25,772 nucleotides of DNA from CAYLKS01 sp964384205 [NCBI: uncultured bacterium] (GCA_964384205.1 CAYLKS010000020.1:11534-37305), one strand, 5' to 3'. Shown: positions 1 to 8,690, counted from the first letter of the stretch. Program-made: numbers and translations. The notes: generated by a model not told the origin, from the letters alone.

Positions 1-683
1 ACTTTAACATCAAACTGATATAATTTCCCTTCTCTATTTACAACAAATTTTAAGATTTTACCAGCATCTATAGAATTTATAATTTTATCGATTTGTTCAA
101 TATGTTTAATATTTTGTCCATTAATTTTTAATATAATATCATTATTTCTTAATCCGGCCAGAAAAGCTGGATTCCCTGGAAATACATTTTTTATAACGAC
201 ATTGTTGTTATTGTAACCTACCTCAAATCCTACCCAGTTAATTTTTTTAATATTGGATACAGTAGCAGAAGCACCGAAGTTGACAAGTTTTGATTGTTGT
301 TCATTAACAACAGCTATAGGATTATTTTTAAGGTCAAAATTTTTTGAATTACTAGAATTATTAAGATTTATGAAAAACCATGTGGAGAGAAATATTACTA
401 TAATTGAAGCTGCAATATTAAAATAAGTATTGAATTTATGAAAATTATCTTTTTCTTCTGTGAGTATATGGCTAATTATTTTACTTTCAAAATTCTCATC
501 AAGTGTAATTTCATACTTTGTTTCTTTTAATGAGTTAATTATAAAAATTACATCCTCAGTTATGATTTTGCAAGGCTTACATTTTTGTAGATGAATTTTT
601 GCAAATTCTTTTTCTTTATCCGGGAGTTCATTATCTAAAAAATCAGGAAAAATATTTGCGAACTTTTTACACTCATCTTTCAT
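1..683 (-). CDS. Transmembrane zinc-finger anti-sigma factor with a PDZ domain (partial)
   Basis: Reading from the ATG at 683, the frame stays open for 227 codons to the window edge, so the C-terminus is missing. The first 40 residues hold a zinc-binding anti-sigma (zf-HC2) pattern: Cys5, then His31-x3-Cys35-x2-Cys38. A single hydrophobic segment spans about residues 88-106. The rest is a PDZ-like domain (from about residue 150, with a VGFEVG strand and a PGNPAFLAGLRNNDIILKING core typical of protease/Deg-type PDZ domains). Predicted topology is a cytoplasmic zinc domain that holds the sigma factor and an extracytoplasmic PDZ sensor. The start codon overlaps the stop of the ECF sigma gene (ATGA), as expected for a sigma/anti-sigma pair made in fixed ratio. 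Zinc-finger anti-sigma factors are a known family; the periplasmic PDZ domain suggests sensing of peptides or C-termini or docking of a protease, which is inference. Confidence 0.85.
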   Translation of the reverse strand, partial: MKDECKKFANIFPDFLDNELPDKEKEFAKIHLQKCKPCKIITEDVIFIINSLKETKYEITLDENFESKIISHILTEEKDNFHKFNTYFNIAASIIVIFLSTWFFINLNNSSNSKNFDLKNNPIAVVNEQQSKLVNFGASATVSNIKKINWVGFEVGYNNNNVVIKNVFPGNPAFLAGLRNNDIILKINGQNIKHIEQIDKIINSIDAGKILKFVVNREGKLYQFDVK

Positions 684-1303
684 AGGTTGTTCTCCATTTC
701 CTTAAGTTGTTTTTCCATTAATTTTAATTTTTTACGTAACTGCAATCTTCCACGGTTAATCCTCGACTTCACAGTTCCTTTGGGTATATTTAGAATTTCT
801 GAGATCTCCTCGTAAGTAAGTCCTTCTATATCCCTGAGGATTAAAGCTTGTTTGAATGTCTCATTTACACTTTCTAATGCCTTTAACACGGCATCTTTTG
901 TAAAAGTTCCTGAAATTTTTTCTTCTAAATCATTATGAGAAAAAAGAAATTCTTTTATATATTCTTCCCCGTCATCTTTTATTTTTGATAAAGAAATAAA
1001 CTTCCATCTACTTTGCTTTTTTAATAGAGTTCGTAGGTAATTTAACGCGATAGTATACAAAAAAGTAGAAAAACTGGCTCCAACATAGTATCGTTTTCTA
1101 CTTTTATATAATCTGATAAAAGTTTCTTGTACTATATCTTCGATTTCTTCTCTATCGTTTATATATCGGAAAACAAAATTTGCTAATTTATTTTTATATC
1201 TTTTTACAATTTCATTAAAAGCTTCTATATCATCATTTGAAGTCAATATCATTAATTCTTCATCTTTTAATTTTTTATAATTTATTAATTTTTGTTTCTT
1301 CAA
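680..1303 (-). CDS. ECF-family RNA polymerase sigma factor
   Basis: This 207-residue protein has sigma region 2 at about residues 26-96 (including DIVQETFIRLY and the FSTFLYTIALNYLR helix) and region 4 at about 135-192, with the helix-turn-helix GLTYEEISEILNIPKGTVKS. It lacks regions 1 and 3, which is the ECF layout. It should direct RNA polymerase to a small extracytoplasmic-stress-type regulon. The start is a TTG at 1303 with a weak AAGG about nine bases upstream, one base after the stop of the STAS gene, so translation is probably coupled. Met18 is the next in-frame ATG and would remove only part of the N-terminal tail. The gene ends in an ATGA overlap with its anti-sigma factor. The regulon cannot be told from this window. 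Confidence 0.93.
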   Translation of the reverse strand: MKKQKLINYKKLKDEELMILTSNDDIEAFNEIVKRYKNKLANFVFRYINDREEIEDIVQETFIRLYKSRKRYYVGASFSTFLYTIALNYLRTLLKKQSRWKFISLSKIKDDGEEYIKEFLFSHNDLEEKISGTFTKDAVLKALESVNETFKQALILRDIEGLTYEEISEILNIPKGTVKSRINRGRLQLRKKLKLMEKQLKEMENNL

Positions 1304-1304
1304 T

Positions 1305-1802
1305 TTATTTTGCCTTTTTTATTTCTTTTTCGAGGAGTTCTATAACATTTTTAAATATTTTCTTGTTTGAATCATTTAATTCAAATAATTGTTTGTGGGC
1401 TAACAGAATATCTTCTGGTTTTATTTTTTTTGAACTTTTTGGTAGTTCATATAGTTTTAAATTTTCTAATTCCATATATTTATCATTAATAATATTTGCA
1501 ATATTCTTAAAACCAAAACTTATAAAAGTATTTTTTAATTCATCATTGAGGTTAATAAATAAAACTTTTTCTTTTTTTATTTTCATGAAATTAACTGCCA
1601 TATGGGCAATAAGCCCAAGACTTGTAGAATCTAAATAATTGGTTTCTTCAAAATCTATTAGGATTTTATCATAATTCTTAATATCCATATTTTTAATAAA
1701 ATATCTTAGGGGTTCTACATTATCCATTGTAGAACTACCTTGTATTTTTATTAGAAGTAAGTTTTCTAACTCTCCGACATAAAATTTTGCTTCATGCATC
1801 AT
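1305..1802 (-). CDS. STAS-domain protein, anti-anti-sigma-factor-like
   Basis: The first 110 or so residues form a STAS domain of the SpoIIAA/RsbV type. The conserved strand-loop-helix reads YLDSTSLGLIAHM, and Thr60 sits where SpoIIAA-type proteins carry the phosphorylated Ser. A charged, probably helical C-terminal extension of about 50 residues is not part of the minimal domain. The start at 1802 is preceded by AAGGA at a spacing of six bases. Classical STAS anti-anti-sigma factors work with kinase-type anti-sigma factors of the sigma-B kind, but no such kinase is seen here; instead the gene lies one base before an ECF sigma gene whose anti-sigma factor is a zinc-finger protein. Either the protein modulates that pair directly or it serves a partner encoded elsewhere. 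Its exact role is unknown. Confidence 0.8.
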   Translation of the reverse strand: MMHEAKFYVGELENLLLIKIQGSSTMDNVEPLRYFIKNMDIKNYDKILIDFEETNYLDSTSLGLIAHMAVNFMKIKKEKVLFINLNDELKNTFISFGFKNIANIINDKYMELENLKLYELPKSSKKIKPEDILLAHKQLFELNDSNKKIFKNVIELLEKEIKKAK

Positions 1803-1864
1803 ATAAAATCCTTTTTATTTTATTAAAAAAAAATTTTTATAAAAAATCAAGAAAAAAGAGAATA

Positions 1865-2959
1865 TTATTTGGTTATTAAACATGCTTTCTTTTTATTTTC
1901 TATAATGAACTTTATGATATTTTCTTTTAATTGGTCAAGACCTATTTTTTTTAAGCCTGAAATATAGATTTTCTCGTCATTACCCGTAGGAATATAATTG
2001 AGTTTATCTATTTTATTATAAATATTCCATATAGGAGTATCTTTTATTCCTATTTCTTTGAGTGTTTGCAATACAACTTCATTTTGTTCATTTATAAAAT
2101 CTGAAGAAGCGTCAATAATGTTCCATATAAGATCTGCATTTTGTGCTTCCAATAAAGTACTTTTAAATGATGCAATTAATTTGTGAGGAAGATTTCTTAT
2201 AAAACCTATTGTGTCAGTTAGTAGAACCTTATAATTATCTATTACCCATAGTTTTGTTCTTGGGTCTAATGTAGCAAATAATTTATTGTCGGCATAAGTA
2301 TTTGCTTTGGTTAAAGTATTTAAGAGAGTACTTTTTCCAGTATTTGTATATCCTACGATTGCTATTCTTAAAATATTTTTTCTTCCTTTAGAATGAAGGA
2401 TTCGAGTTTTTTCTATTTTTTGTAGTTTTTTTTTAATTTGAGATATTTTCTTTTTTATATCTCTTTTATCTCTTTCTATTTGCTTTTCGCCTTCTCCACG
2501 CACTGCCCCTATTCCACCATATTGTCTATCTAAGTGTTCCCACATTTTTTGAAGTCGCGGTAACATTAGTTCGAGCCTTGCTAATTCAATCTGTAAATAT
2601 GCTTCTTTTGTTTTTGCATGCTTCTGAAATATATCTAATATTAAATCCTGTCTGTCTATTACAGTTATTTTGAAAAATTTTTCTAAATTTTTTATTTGGT
2701 TACCAGCTAAATGGTTTTCGAATATTATTAAATTTATATTAGAAGAGGAAATCTTCTCTTTTATTGTGAGAAGATTTCCTTTATTTAATAGATAAGCTGG
2801 ATTATATTTATTTATTGTTTTTACTATGGTATCATTAATATTAATATTTGCAGTATAACAGAGAGATTTGAGTTCTTCAATATTGTATAAAAATTCATTT
2901 TTTTTATAATATTCACTTTTTTTGATAACACCAACAATTATAGCTTTATTTTTGTTCAT
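1865..2959 (-). CDS. hflX: Ribosome-associated GTPase HflX
   Basis: HflX is a translational GTPase that binds 50S or stalled 70S ribosomes and splits them under stress. The 364-residue protein has the HflX N-terminal domain, the family signature GGIGAVRGEGEKQIERDKR near residue 150, a basic coiled-coil linker, and a G domain with G1 (GYTNTGKST, near 204), G3 (DTIGF, near 249) and G4 (NKID, near 315). The ATG at 2959 is chosen over an adjacent in-frame TTG at 2962, because the AGGA upstream has a workable spacing only to the ATG. The start lies inside the end of the upstream thioredoxin-like gene, so the two are translationally linked. Length is typical for the short HflX forms. Confidence 0.93.
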   Translation of the reverse strand: MNKNKAIIVGVIKKSEYYKKNEFLYNIEELKSLCYTANININDTIVKTINKYNPAYLLNKGNLLTIKEKISSSNINLIIFENHLAGNQIKNLEKFFKITVIDRQDLILDIFQKHAKTKEAYLQIELARLELMLPRLQKMWEHLDRQYGGIGAVRGEGEKQIERDKRDIKKKISQIKKKLQKIEKTRILHSKGRKNILRIAIVGYTNTGKSTLLNTLTKANTYADNKLFATLDPRTKLWVIDNYKVLLTDTIGFIRNLPHKLIASFKSTLLEAQNADLIWNIIDASSDFINEQNEVVLQTLKEIGIKDTPIWNIYNKIDKLNYIPTGNDEKIYISGLKKIGLDQLKENIIKFIIENKKKACLITK

Positions 2960-3527
2960 CAATTCCTATGGCATTAGTAATAAATTTTTCAAAAAACGAT
3001 TTTGGTCTATACCCTACTGCTATTTCTAATATTTTCATTTGTTCTCCATCGATTATATATGTAGTGGGAATGCCTCTTGCATCATAAAAATATTTTTTGA
3101 GCTCCTCTTTTTTATTAGCTATATAAATAGGATAAGTTATTCCTTTTTGTGCAACAAAATCCTGTACAGCTTTGTCGCCATTTCTACCTAATGCAATACC
3201 TATCATTAAAAATCCTTTATCTTTATATTGATTATAAAGCTGGATAAAATCTGGTATTTCAGCTTTACATGGAGGGCACCAGGTATCCCATAAATCAAAT
3301 ATTATTATTTTCCCTTTTGCAACATCTTCAAATTTGACAATGTTTCCATCCAGTGTTTTCATTGTGAGTCCGCTAAATCTGAAATTGGATTCTTTTTGTT
3401 TTTGTACTGTTTGTTCTTGTGTTTTTTGGGCTTTCTTTTCTTCTGAATTATTTTTTTTATTACCACAATAAGAAAATACTATAAATGCTATCAAGAAAAT
3501 AAATAAAAGTTTAAAGTTTTTTAACAT
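2946..3527 (-). CDS. TlpA/ResA-like membrane-anchored thioredoxin
   Basis: The 193-residue protein starts with a basic, hydrophobic leader (residues 1-20) followed at once by Cys21. This looks like a lipoprotein signal, although FSYC is a poor lipobox because Tyr precedes the Cys. A Gln/Lys-rich linker follows, then a thioredoxin fold with the active-site motif WCPPC (Cys84 and Cys87) and the cis-proline loop GIPTTYIID (Pro154). Members of this family reduce disulfides outside the cytoplasmic membrane, for example in cytochrome c maturation or repair of secreted proteins; the substrate here is unknown. The start at 3527 has AAGGAG at seven bases. The 3' end overlaps hflX. Confidence 0.88.
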   Translation of the reverse strand: MLKNFKLLFIFLIAFIVFSYCGNKKNNSEEKKAQKTQEQTVQKQKESNFRFSGLTMKTLDGNIVKFEDVAKGKIIIFDLWDTWCPPCKAEIPDFIQLYNQYKDKGFLMIGIALGRNGDKAVQDFVAQKGITYPIYIANKKEELKKYFYDARGIPTTYIIDGEQMKILEIAVGYRPKSFFEKFITNAIGIDEQK

Positions 3528-3551
3528 TAAGTGACTCCTTCTTTTTGTTCT

Positions 3552-4022
3552 TTAAAATGGTAAATCATCTAATTCTTCTTCTCCAAGGGGAGATTTATCC
3601 ATAAAATCTTCTTTAACAGTTGGGCTATTACTTTCTTGGGGTTCAGGTTTAGGGGGGGTAAATTCAGATGTATTATTCCCTTTCGAACCTAATAATTGAA
3701 TAGAATCTGCAATAACTTCGGTTGTATAACGGATATTACCAGGATTTTTGGGATCATCATATTTTCTTGTACGGAGTTTTCCTTCAACGTAAATTAATTT
3801 CCCTTTTTGTAAATATTGATTTGCAAATTCTGCTAAATTTCTCCATGCAACAATTCTATGCCAATCAGTACGGGTTTCAATCTCCCCATTAGAATTTCTC
3901 CATGCTTCATTGGTGGCAAGATTAAATGATACCACAGCTACATTCCCCTGAGTATATCTAATCTCAGGATCAGCCCCTAATCGGCCTATAAGAATCACTT
4001 TGTTGATAGTACCATTTGCCAT
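3552..4022 (-). CDS. ssb: Single-stranded DNA-binding protein SSB
   Basis: The 156-residue protein has the SSB OB-fold over about residues 1-110, with the usual opening NKVILIGRLGADPEIRY, the RTDWHRIVAW strand and the LRTRKYDD loop. A Pro/Ser/Glu-rich flexible tail follows, and the protein ends in an acidic tip, DDLPF, the standard docking site for replication and repair partners. It coats single-stranded DNA during replication, recombination and repair. The ATG at 4022 is preceded by GGAGG. It sits in the middle of the tdh-kbl to hflX run, with short gaps of 18 and 24 bases, so it appears to be co-transcribed with metabolic genes rather than with rpsF/rpsR, the common bacterial context. Confidence 0.96.
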   Translation of the reverse strand: MANGTINKVILIGRLGADPEIRYTQGNVAVVSFNLATNEAWRNSNGEIETRTDWHRIVAWRNLAEFANQYLQKGKLIYVEGKLRTRKYDDPKNPGNIRYTTEVIADSIQLLGSKGNNTSEFTPPKPEPQESNSPTVKEDFMDKSPLGEEELDDLPF

Positions 4023-4040
4023 TTGTCCTCCTAACCTAAG

Positions 4041-5234
4041 TTATATAACGTTTAATTTTTTACCGACTTTTTCAAATGCTAATAAACATTTATCCAATTG
4101 TTCTTTTGTATGTGCAGCAGATATTTGTAAACGGATTCTTGCTTCTCCTTTAGGAACTACAGGATAGCTAAATCCTATAACATATATTCCTTCATCTAAT
4201 AACATATCTGCCATTTGTACTGCAAGTTTTGCTTCCCCAAGCATTACAGGAACAATAGGATGTACGCTTTCTTTAATATTGAATCCTAATTTTTTAATAT
4301 TTTCACGGAAATACTTAGTATTTTCATGAAGTTTATCAATTAATTCTGTAGAATTTTCTAATATATCAAAAACTTTAAGGCTTGCGCCAATTACTGCTGG
4401 AGATACTGTGTTTGAAAATAAATAAGGTCTTGAACGTTGTCTTAATATATCAACAATTTCTTGCCTTGCTGCAGTAAAACCACCAGAAGCACCGCCAAGT
4501 GCTTTGCCAAGAGTTGATGTTATAATATCTACTCTGCCCATAACATTGTTATATTCATGAGTTCCTCTACCTGTCTTTCCAATAAAACCTGTGGCATGAG
4601 AGTCATCAACCATTACCAAAGCTCCATATTTTTCTGCTAAATCACAAATTTTATCTAATTGAGCAATGTAACCATCCATACTAAAAACGCCATCTGTTGC
4701 AATAAGTTTGTACCTTGCTCCATCTGCAGTTGCTTTTTTTAATTGTTCTTCCAATTCATTCATATCATTGTTATTGTAAACATATCTTTTTGCTTTGCAT
4801 AGTCTAATACCATCAATAATTGAAGCATGATTAAGTCTATCAGAGATAATAGCATCTTCTTCCTTTAATAATGTTTCAAATAACCCGCCATTTGCATCAA
4901 AACATGAACTATATAAAATTGCATCATCCATTTTTAAAAAATTAGCAATCTTTTTTTCTAACTCTTTATGTATATCCTGGGTTCCACAAATAAATCTTAC
5001 AGAAGATAACCCAAATCCATATTTTTCTAATGTTTCTTTTGCAGCTTCTATTAAAATGGGACTATTAGCAAGACCTAAATAGTTATTTGCACAAAAATTA
5101 ATTACATCGCCCTTTGTTGTTTTAATATCTGGTTTCTGGTCAGATAATAAAATTCTTTCTTCTTTAAATAAACCTTCTTTTTTTATAGAATCAAGTTCAT
5201 TTTGTAAATGTTTCTTAAAATCTTCAACGTACAT
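4041..5234 (-). CDS. kbl: Glycine C-acetyltransferase (2-amino-3-ketobutyrate CoA ligase)
   Basis: This PLP enzyme cleaves 2-amino-3-ketobutyrate with CoA to glycine and acetyl-CoA, the second step of threonine breakdown. The 397 residues match the family's length. Visible landmarks are the NHAS motif (His136, which stacks on the PLP ring), VDDSHATG (Asp210, which binds the pyridine nitrogen) and TLGKALGG with the Schiff-base Lys244. The close relative 8-amino-7-oxononanoate synthase (BioF) is excluded mainly by the neighbour: the threonine dehydrogenase gene lies 14 bases upstream. The ATG at 5234 has a GGGGG-type ribosome-binding site. Confidence 0.95.
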   Translation of the reverse strand: MYVEDFKKHLQNELDSIKKEGLFKEERILLSDQKPDIKTTKGDVINFCANNYLGLANSPILIEAAKETLEKYGFGLSSVRFICGTQDIHKELEKKIANFLKMDDAILYSSCFDANGGLFETLLKEEDAIISDRLNHASIIDGIRLCKAKRYVYNNNDMNELEEQLKKATADGARYKLIATDGVFSMDGYIAQLDKICDLAEKYGALVMVDDSHATGFIGKTGRGTHEYNNVMGRVDIITSTLGKALGGASGGFTAARQEIVDILRQRSRPYLFSNTVSPAVIGASLKVFDILENSTELIDKLHENTKYFRENIKKLGFNIKESVHPIVPVMLGEAKLAVQMADMLLDEGIYVIGFSYPVVPKGEARIRLQISAAHTKEQLDKCLLAFEKVGKKLNVI

Positions 5235-5248
5235 ATTACCCCCTTTTT

Positions 5249-6412
5249 TTAGTCAAATTTAAATACAACTTTTGGATTACTATTTATTGCATCTTCAAAA
5301 GATTTTTTATCAAATTCATAAAATGGATAAAGAGTCTCTCCTTCCTGAAGTATAATTTCCCATATTTTTTTATTTATACCGAAATCACCTTCTAATAAAT
5401 ATCTTGTATAATGCCATGTTTCCCAGATTCTTCTCCCAACTACACTGTGTAAAGAGATTCCATTTATAATTAATCTATCTATATGCTCAATAATCGCATT
5501 TCCAGATTTTAAGCCGAATAAAATTACATCTCCACCTCGTCTTGTAGATGATATTGCATTGTTTATAGATACGTTAAGTCCGGTCATTTCTAATGCTACA
5601 TCTACACCTACTCCGTGGGTAATTTTTTTGATTTCATTTGTTACTTCAGGATTATGGTAAAGGCCTTCTTTAGCTTGGAGTGGGGGATCTATAATGAAAT
5701 CAGCTCCTAATTTTTTTGCCATTTCTTGATGTTTAGGATTAGGTTCTATGCCAATAACCATTGTAGCACCAAAAGCTTTTGCAACCATAATAGCAAACAG
5801 CCCTATAGTTCCACAACCAAATATTGCTACTCTTTTCCCTCTTAGATTTACTTTTGTACAGGCATGAACAGCATTGCCAAATGGTTCTTGAACAGCTGCA
5901 ACCTCCGGTCTAATTTTCTGAGTATTTGTGGGCCATAATACATTTCCAGGAAGTTTTATGTATTCAGCAAAACAACCATCATAAGAAATTCCGATTATAT
6001 AATTTTTTTCACATACATGGTTATCCCCAATTTTACATTGATAACAAGTTCCGCAAATAATATGGCTTTCTGCTGATACTATATCACCAACTTCAAGGCC
6101 TAACTCTCTTTTTGCTTTGTCTCCTATTTCTATAATTTCTCCTAATAATTCATGTCCTATAATCCTGTAGTCTTTCCCTTCTGCATCAAGACTTTCATAT
6201 ATCATATCTCCAAAAGATTTTCTAAACCATATTCCTCTGTCAGAACCGCATACTCCTGCAAACTTAGGTTTTATTATCACATTATTTAAATCTTCTATGT
6301 TATTATGAGGTTCTAAAGTTGGTTTTGGTACCTCTGCCATTTCAAATCCAATAGATGAATCCCAATCCATTTTTGACTTATCATAAATTAAAGCTTTCAT
6401 AAATTCAGCCAT
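5249..6412 (-). CDS. tdh: Zinc-dependent L-threonine 3-dehydrogenase
   Basis: The enzyme oxidises threonine to 2-amino-3-ketobutyrate with NAD+, feeding the adjacent kbl product. It is a medium-chain dehydrogenase. Cys55 and His87-Glu88 form the catalytic zinc site, Cys120, Cys123, Cys126 and Cys134 the structural zinc lobe, and GCGTIG (199-204) the Rossmann NAD loop. The EPFGNAVHA stretch and the late GRRIWETWH motif resemble the corresponding parts of E. coli Tdh (DPFGNAVH, GREMFETWY), which supports threonine rather than a generic alcohol as substrate. At 387 residues it is about 45 longer than the E. coli enzyme, mostly through insertions before and after the catalytic Cys. The ATG at 6412 has AAGGAG at six bases; Met5 is a less supported start. 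It is the first gene of its operon. Confidence 0.92.
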   Translation of the reverse strand: MAEFMKALIYDKSKMDWDSSIGFEMAEVPKPTLEPHNNIEDLNNVIIKPKFAGVCGSDRGIWFRKSFGDMIYESLDAEGKDYRIIGHELLGEIIEIGDKAKRELGLEVGDIVSAESHIICGTCYQCKIGDNHVCEKNYIIGISYDGCFAEYIKLPGNVLWPTNTQKIRPEVAAVQEPFGNAVHACTKVNLRGKRVAIFGCGTIGLFAIMVAKAFGATMVIGIEPNPKHQEMAKKLGADFIIDPPLQAKEGLYHNPEVTNEIKKITHGVGVDVALEMTGLNVSINNAISSTRRGGDVILFGLKSGNAIIEHIDRLIINGISLHSVVGRRIWETWHYTRYLLEGDFGINKKIWEIILQEGETLYPFYEFDKKSFEDAINSNPKVVFKFD

Positions 6413-6465
6413 AAATTACTCCTTTTAAAAAGAATTTTTAAAAAAAATCTAAACTACATTATAAA

Positions 6466-6494
6466 ATAATAAATATATTTGTTTAATGAGTCAA
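6466..6494 (-). promoter_or_regulatory. Sigma-70-type promoter for the tdh-kbl operon
   Basis: On the minus strand, TTGACT (6494-6489) is separated by 17 bases from TATTAT (6471-6466), about 55 bases before the tdh start. A second TATAAT lies slightly downstream without a good -35. This is the only gene-free stretch between the ABC permease and tdh, so the leftward operon most likely starts here. Confidence 0.65.
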
Positions 6495-6525
6495 GCTTAT
6501 TAAATATTTTTTATATATTTGAAAT

Positions 6526-7782
6526 CTAACTTTTTTTTAACCATTTAATAAGTTCTGTAAACTTTGGTGGTTTGCCATACATTAATATACCAACTCTATA
6601 GATTTTCGCAGAGAGAAATAAAATAACAATTACTCCTATGATTTGAGATATTATGCTAAAAATAATGTGAGAAACAGGAGGATAAATACTTCCTATTCTA
6701 ACCATCATGATTATAGGAGCTGTTAGTGGTAATATAGATAATATAACAGCAAGAGTAGATTCTGGATTATTTATAATAAAAAACATAAACAGAAAATTTA
6801 GTATAATCAATAATGTGACAGGTGTTTGCATTTGTTGTGCATCCTGTGTTGAATCTACTGTGGATGCTACGAGTGCATATAAAGCTGCAAATTGAAAATA
6901 TCCAGCAAGGAAATAGAAGATAAAAAGTAGCCATGTGCTTATAGGTTGATTTAGTATAGTTTTTATAATTCCTGAAATAAAACCTGTGCTTGGCATAAAA
7001 GCAAATGCATTTGATAATAAGAATCCACCGAATGCAAACCAGATAGCAAATTGAGTGAGGCCTACTAAAGCAATTGCTATTAATTTACCACTTAATAAAG
7101 TGAATGGCTTCACAGATGATAAAATAATTTCATATACACGAGAGGATTTTTCTTCTACCACACTATTTAAAACCATGGTCCCACCAATAAGCAACGCCAC
7201 ATATAAAGCAATTCCCAGAAAATATGCTAAGAAGAAAGATGCTCCTTTGTCTTCTTTGGCTTTACCTTTAGGAGTTATTTTATAAACATTTGTTTTTGTT
7301 CTTTTAGTTATTTTATCTATTAATTCTTTACTTAAATTTGCTTGTTCTGCTCTTTTTTTTATAATTTCTTTTCTAAAAAAACTATTTAATCTCTCAATAA
7401 GTGAAAAATTAGCGGGGTTTTTCAGATAAAAATCCATGCTGTTTTTTTCTAATACATTTTCAGGAATCATAATATAGCCAAAATAATTATTTTGTAATGC
7501 TATTGATAAAAGAGAATCTTTTGTAAGTTCTTTATATGATTGGTCAATTAAAAATTTAGTATGAATTTTTTCTCCTAATTTTTTTAAATTTTCGACAGGG
7601 ATTATATTTGCACGATCTATAAAAATTATTTTTTTTATGTCTTTAGTTTGATATCGCATTAATAAAGTTGGCAGAGTGGTGATTAATAGAAATAGAGCAG
7701 GAATTAATATTGTAGATATAATAAAGCCTTTTGTTTTAACTTTTGTTGTATATTCAAATTTTATTATCTCAAGTAGTTTCAT
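6526..7782 (-). CDS. ABC-2 type exporter permease (NatB-like)
   Basis: This 418-residue membrane protein has one N-terminal membrane helix (about residues 20-41), a soluble extracytoplasmic domain of about 130 residues, and a C-terminal block of about six hydrophobic segments. That layout is typical of ABC-2 permeases of the NatB/YhaP group. The family exports sodium ions, drugs or other compounds; nothing here fixes the substrate. The ATG at 7782 overlaps the TGA of the ATPase gene (ATGA), so the two subunits are made together, and AGGAG lies seven bases upstream. It ends with TAG at 6526 and is the last gene of its unit; no convincing terminator hairpin follows. Confidence 0.88.
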   Translation of the reverse strand: MKLLEIIKFEYTTKVKTKGFIISTILIPALFLLITTLPTLLMRYQTKDIKKIIFIDRANIIPVENLKKLGEKIHTKFLIDQSYKELTKDSLLSIALQNNYFGYIMIPENVLEKNSMDFYLKNPANFSLIERLNSFFRKEIIKKRAEQANLSKELIDKITKRTKTNVYKITPKGKAKEDKGASFFLAYFLGIALYVALLIGGTMVLNSVVEEKSSRVYEIILSSVKPFTLLSGKLIAIALVGLTQFAIWFAFGGFLLSNAFAFMPSTGFISGIIKTILNQPISTWLLFIFYFLAGYFQFAALYALVASTVDSTQDAQQMQTPVTLLIILNFLFMFFIINNPESTLAVILSILPLTAPIIMMVRIGSIYPPVSHIIFSIISQIIGVIVILFLSAKIYRVGILMYGKPPKFTELIKWLKKS

Positions 7783-8690
7783 AATTGTTCTCCTTTTTCG
7801 ACAACTTTAAGAAAAATATCATATAGACTTGGCCTGTGTAAATTAAATGATTTTATATTTGTTGTGGCATCAATTAATTTTTTTAAAGCTTCTTTTGAGT
7901 CCAACTTTTCATCAAACACTATAATATACTTATGATTTTTTTTATAAATATGTTTAATGAAATTTAATTTTTCTAATTCTTCGATAGAGGAATCACATTC
8001 TATTTCATATTCATTAGTAGAGAATTTGTCTCTGAGTGTTTTTATATTTTCATTTATTAAGATTTTTCCTTTATTAATTAATATGATATTTTTACAAATT
8101 TGTTCGGCTTTTTCCATCATATGTGTGGAGAAAATAATTGTTTTACCTTTTTGTCGTTCTTCTTTTATAATATTTAACAGAATTTCAACATTTATTGGAT
8201 CTAATCCTGTGAAAGGTTCGTCCAAAATTATAAGTTGAGGATCGTGAATAATTGTAATTATAAATTGGAGTTTTTGTTGCATTCCTCTGGAGAGCTCTTC
8301 TATTTTTTTATTTTTATAATCTGTTAATTGGAAAAGTTCTAAATATTCATCCATTTTTTTGTTAATATATGAATTGGATTTCCCTTTTAGTTTGCCAAAA
8401 AATTTTATAGTGTCTCCGACTTTATTTTTTTTAAAAAGCCCCCTTTCTTCAGGTAAATATCCGATAAAAGCCATATCTTTTTCATTTAAAGGATGTCCAT
8501 TGAATAATATTTCTCCTTGGTCAGGTTGAATAATCTGCATTATCATTCTAATAGTTGTTGTTTTCCCTGCTCCATTAGGACCTAAGAATCCAATTATTTC
8601 ACTTTGCTTAAAGGTTAAGTGTTCTATATTGACAACTTCCTTTTCTGCAAAAGATTTTGATATATTTTGTAAGGTTAAAAATTCACTCAT
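7779..8690 (-). CDS. ABC exporter ATP-binding subunit (NatA-like)
   Basis: This 303-residue ATPase powers the permease encoded next to it. Landmarks are Walker A (GPNGAGKT, 37-44), the signature LSRGMQQ (133-139), Walker B with the catalytic Glu (ILDEP, Glu158) and the switch His190 (STHMM). The signature has Arg in place of the second residue of LSGGQ, as is common in the NatA/ABC-2 group. After the ATPase core there is a C-terminal accessory domain of about 90 residues, again usual for NatA-type proteins. The start at 8690 overlaps the stop of the PilZ gene (ATGA) and has AAGGAG upstream. Confidence 0.93.
   Translation of the reverse strand: MSEFLTLQNISKSFAEKEVVNIEHLTFKQSEIIGFLGPNGAGKTTTIRMIMQIIQPDQGEILFNGHPLNEKDMAFIGYLPEERGLFKKNKVGDTIKFFGKLKGKSNSYINKKMDEYLELFQLTDYKNKKIEELSRGMQQKLQFIITIIHDPQLIILDEPFTGLDPINVEILLNIIKEERQKGKTIIFSTHMMEKAEQICKNIILINKGKILINENIKTLRDKFSTNEYEIECDSSIEELEKLNFIKHIYKKNHKYIIVFDEKLDSKEALKKLIDATTNIKSFNLHRPSLYDIFLKVVEKGEQL

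Noticed and set aside
1237-1638. Rightward open frame of 133 codons opposite the STAS and sigma genes
   Set aside because: It is rich in Phe/Ser/Ile from reverse-reading AT-rich codons, has no ribosome-binding site, and lies wholly opposite two well-supported genes.
1803-1864. Promoter or terminator between hflX and the STAS gene
   Set aside because: The gap is nearly pure A/T. TTGATT and T-runs occur, but no GC-containing hairpin and no convincing -10 at the right distance, nor an ECF-type AAC motif.
2960-2962. TTG as the start codon of hflX
   Set aside because: The adjacent ATG has the better spacing to the upstream AGGA.
4041-5234. 8-amino-7-oxononanoate synthase (BioF) as identity of the PLP enzyme
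   Set aside because: The families are close, but the adjacent threonine dehydrogenase gene and absence of other biotin genes favour Kbl.
6495-6525. Terminator after the ABC permease gene
   Set aside because: Only a short all-A/T inverted repeat (AAATAT/ATATTT) is present, with no stable stem.
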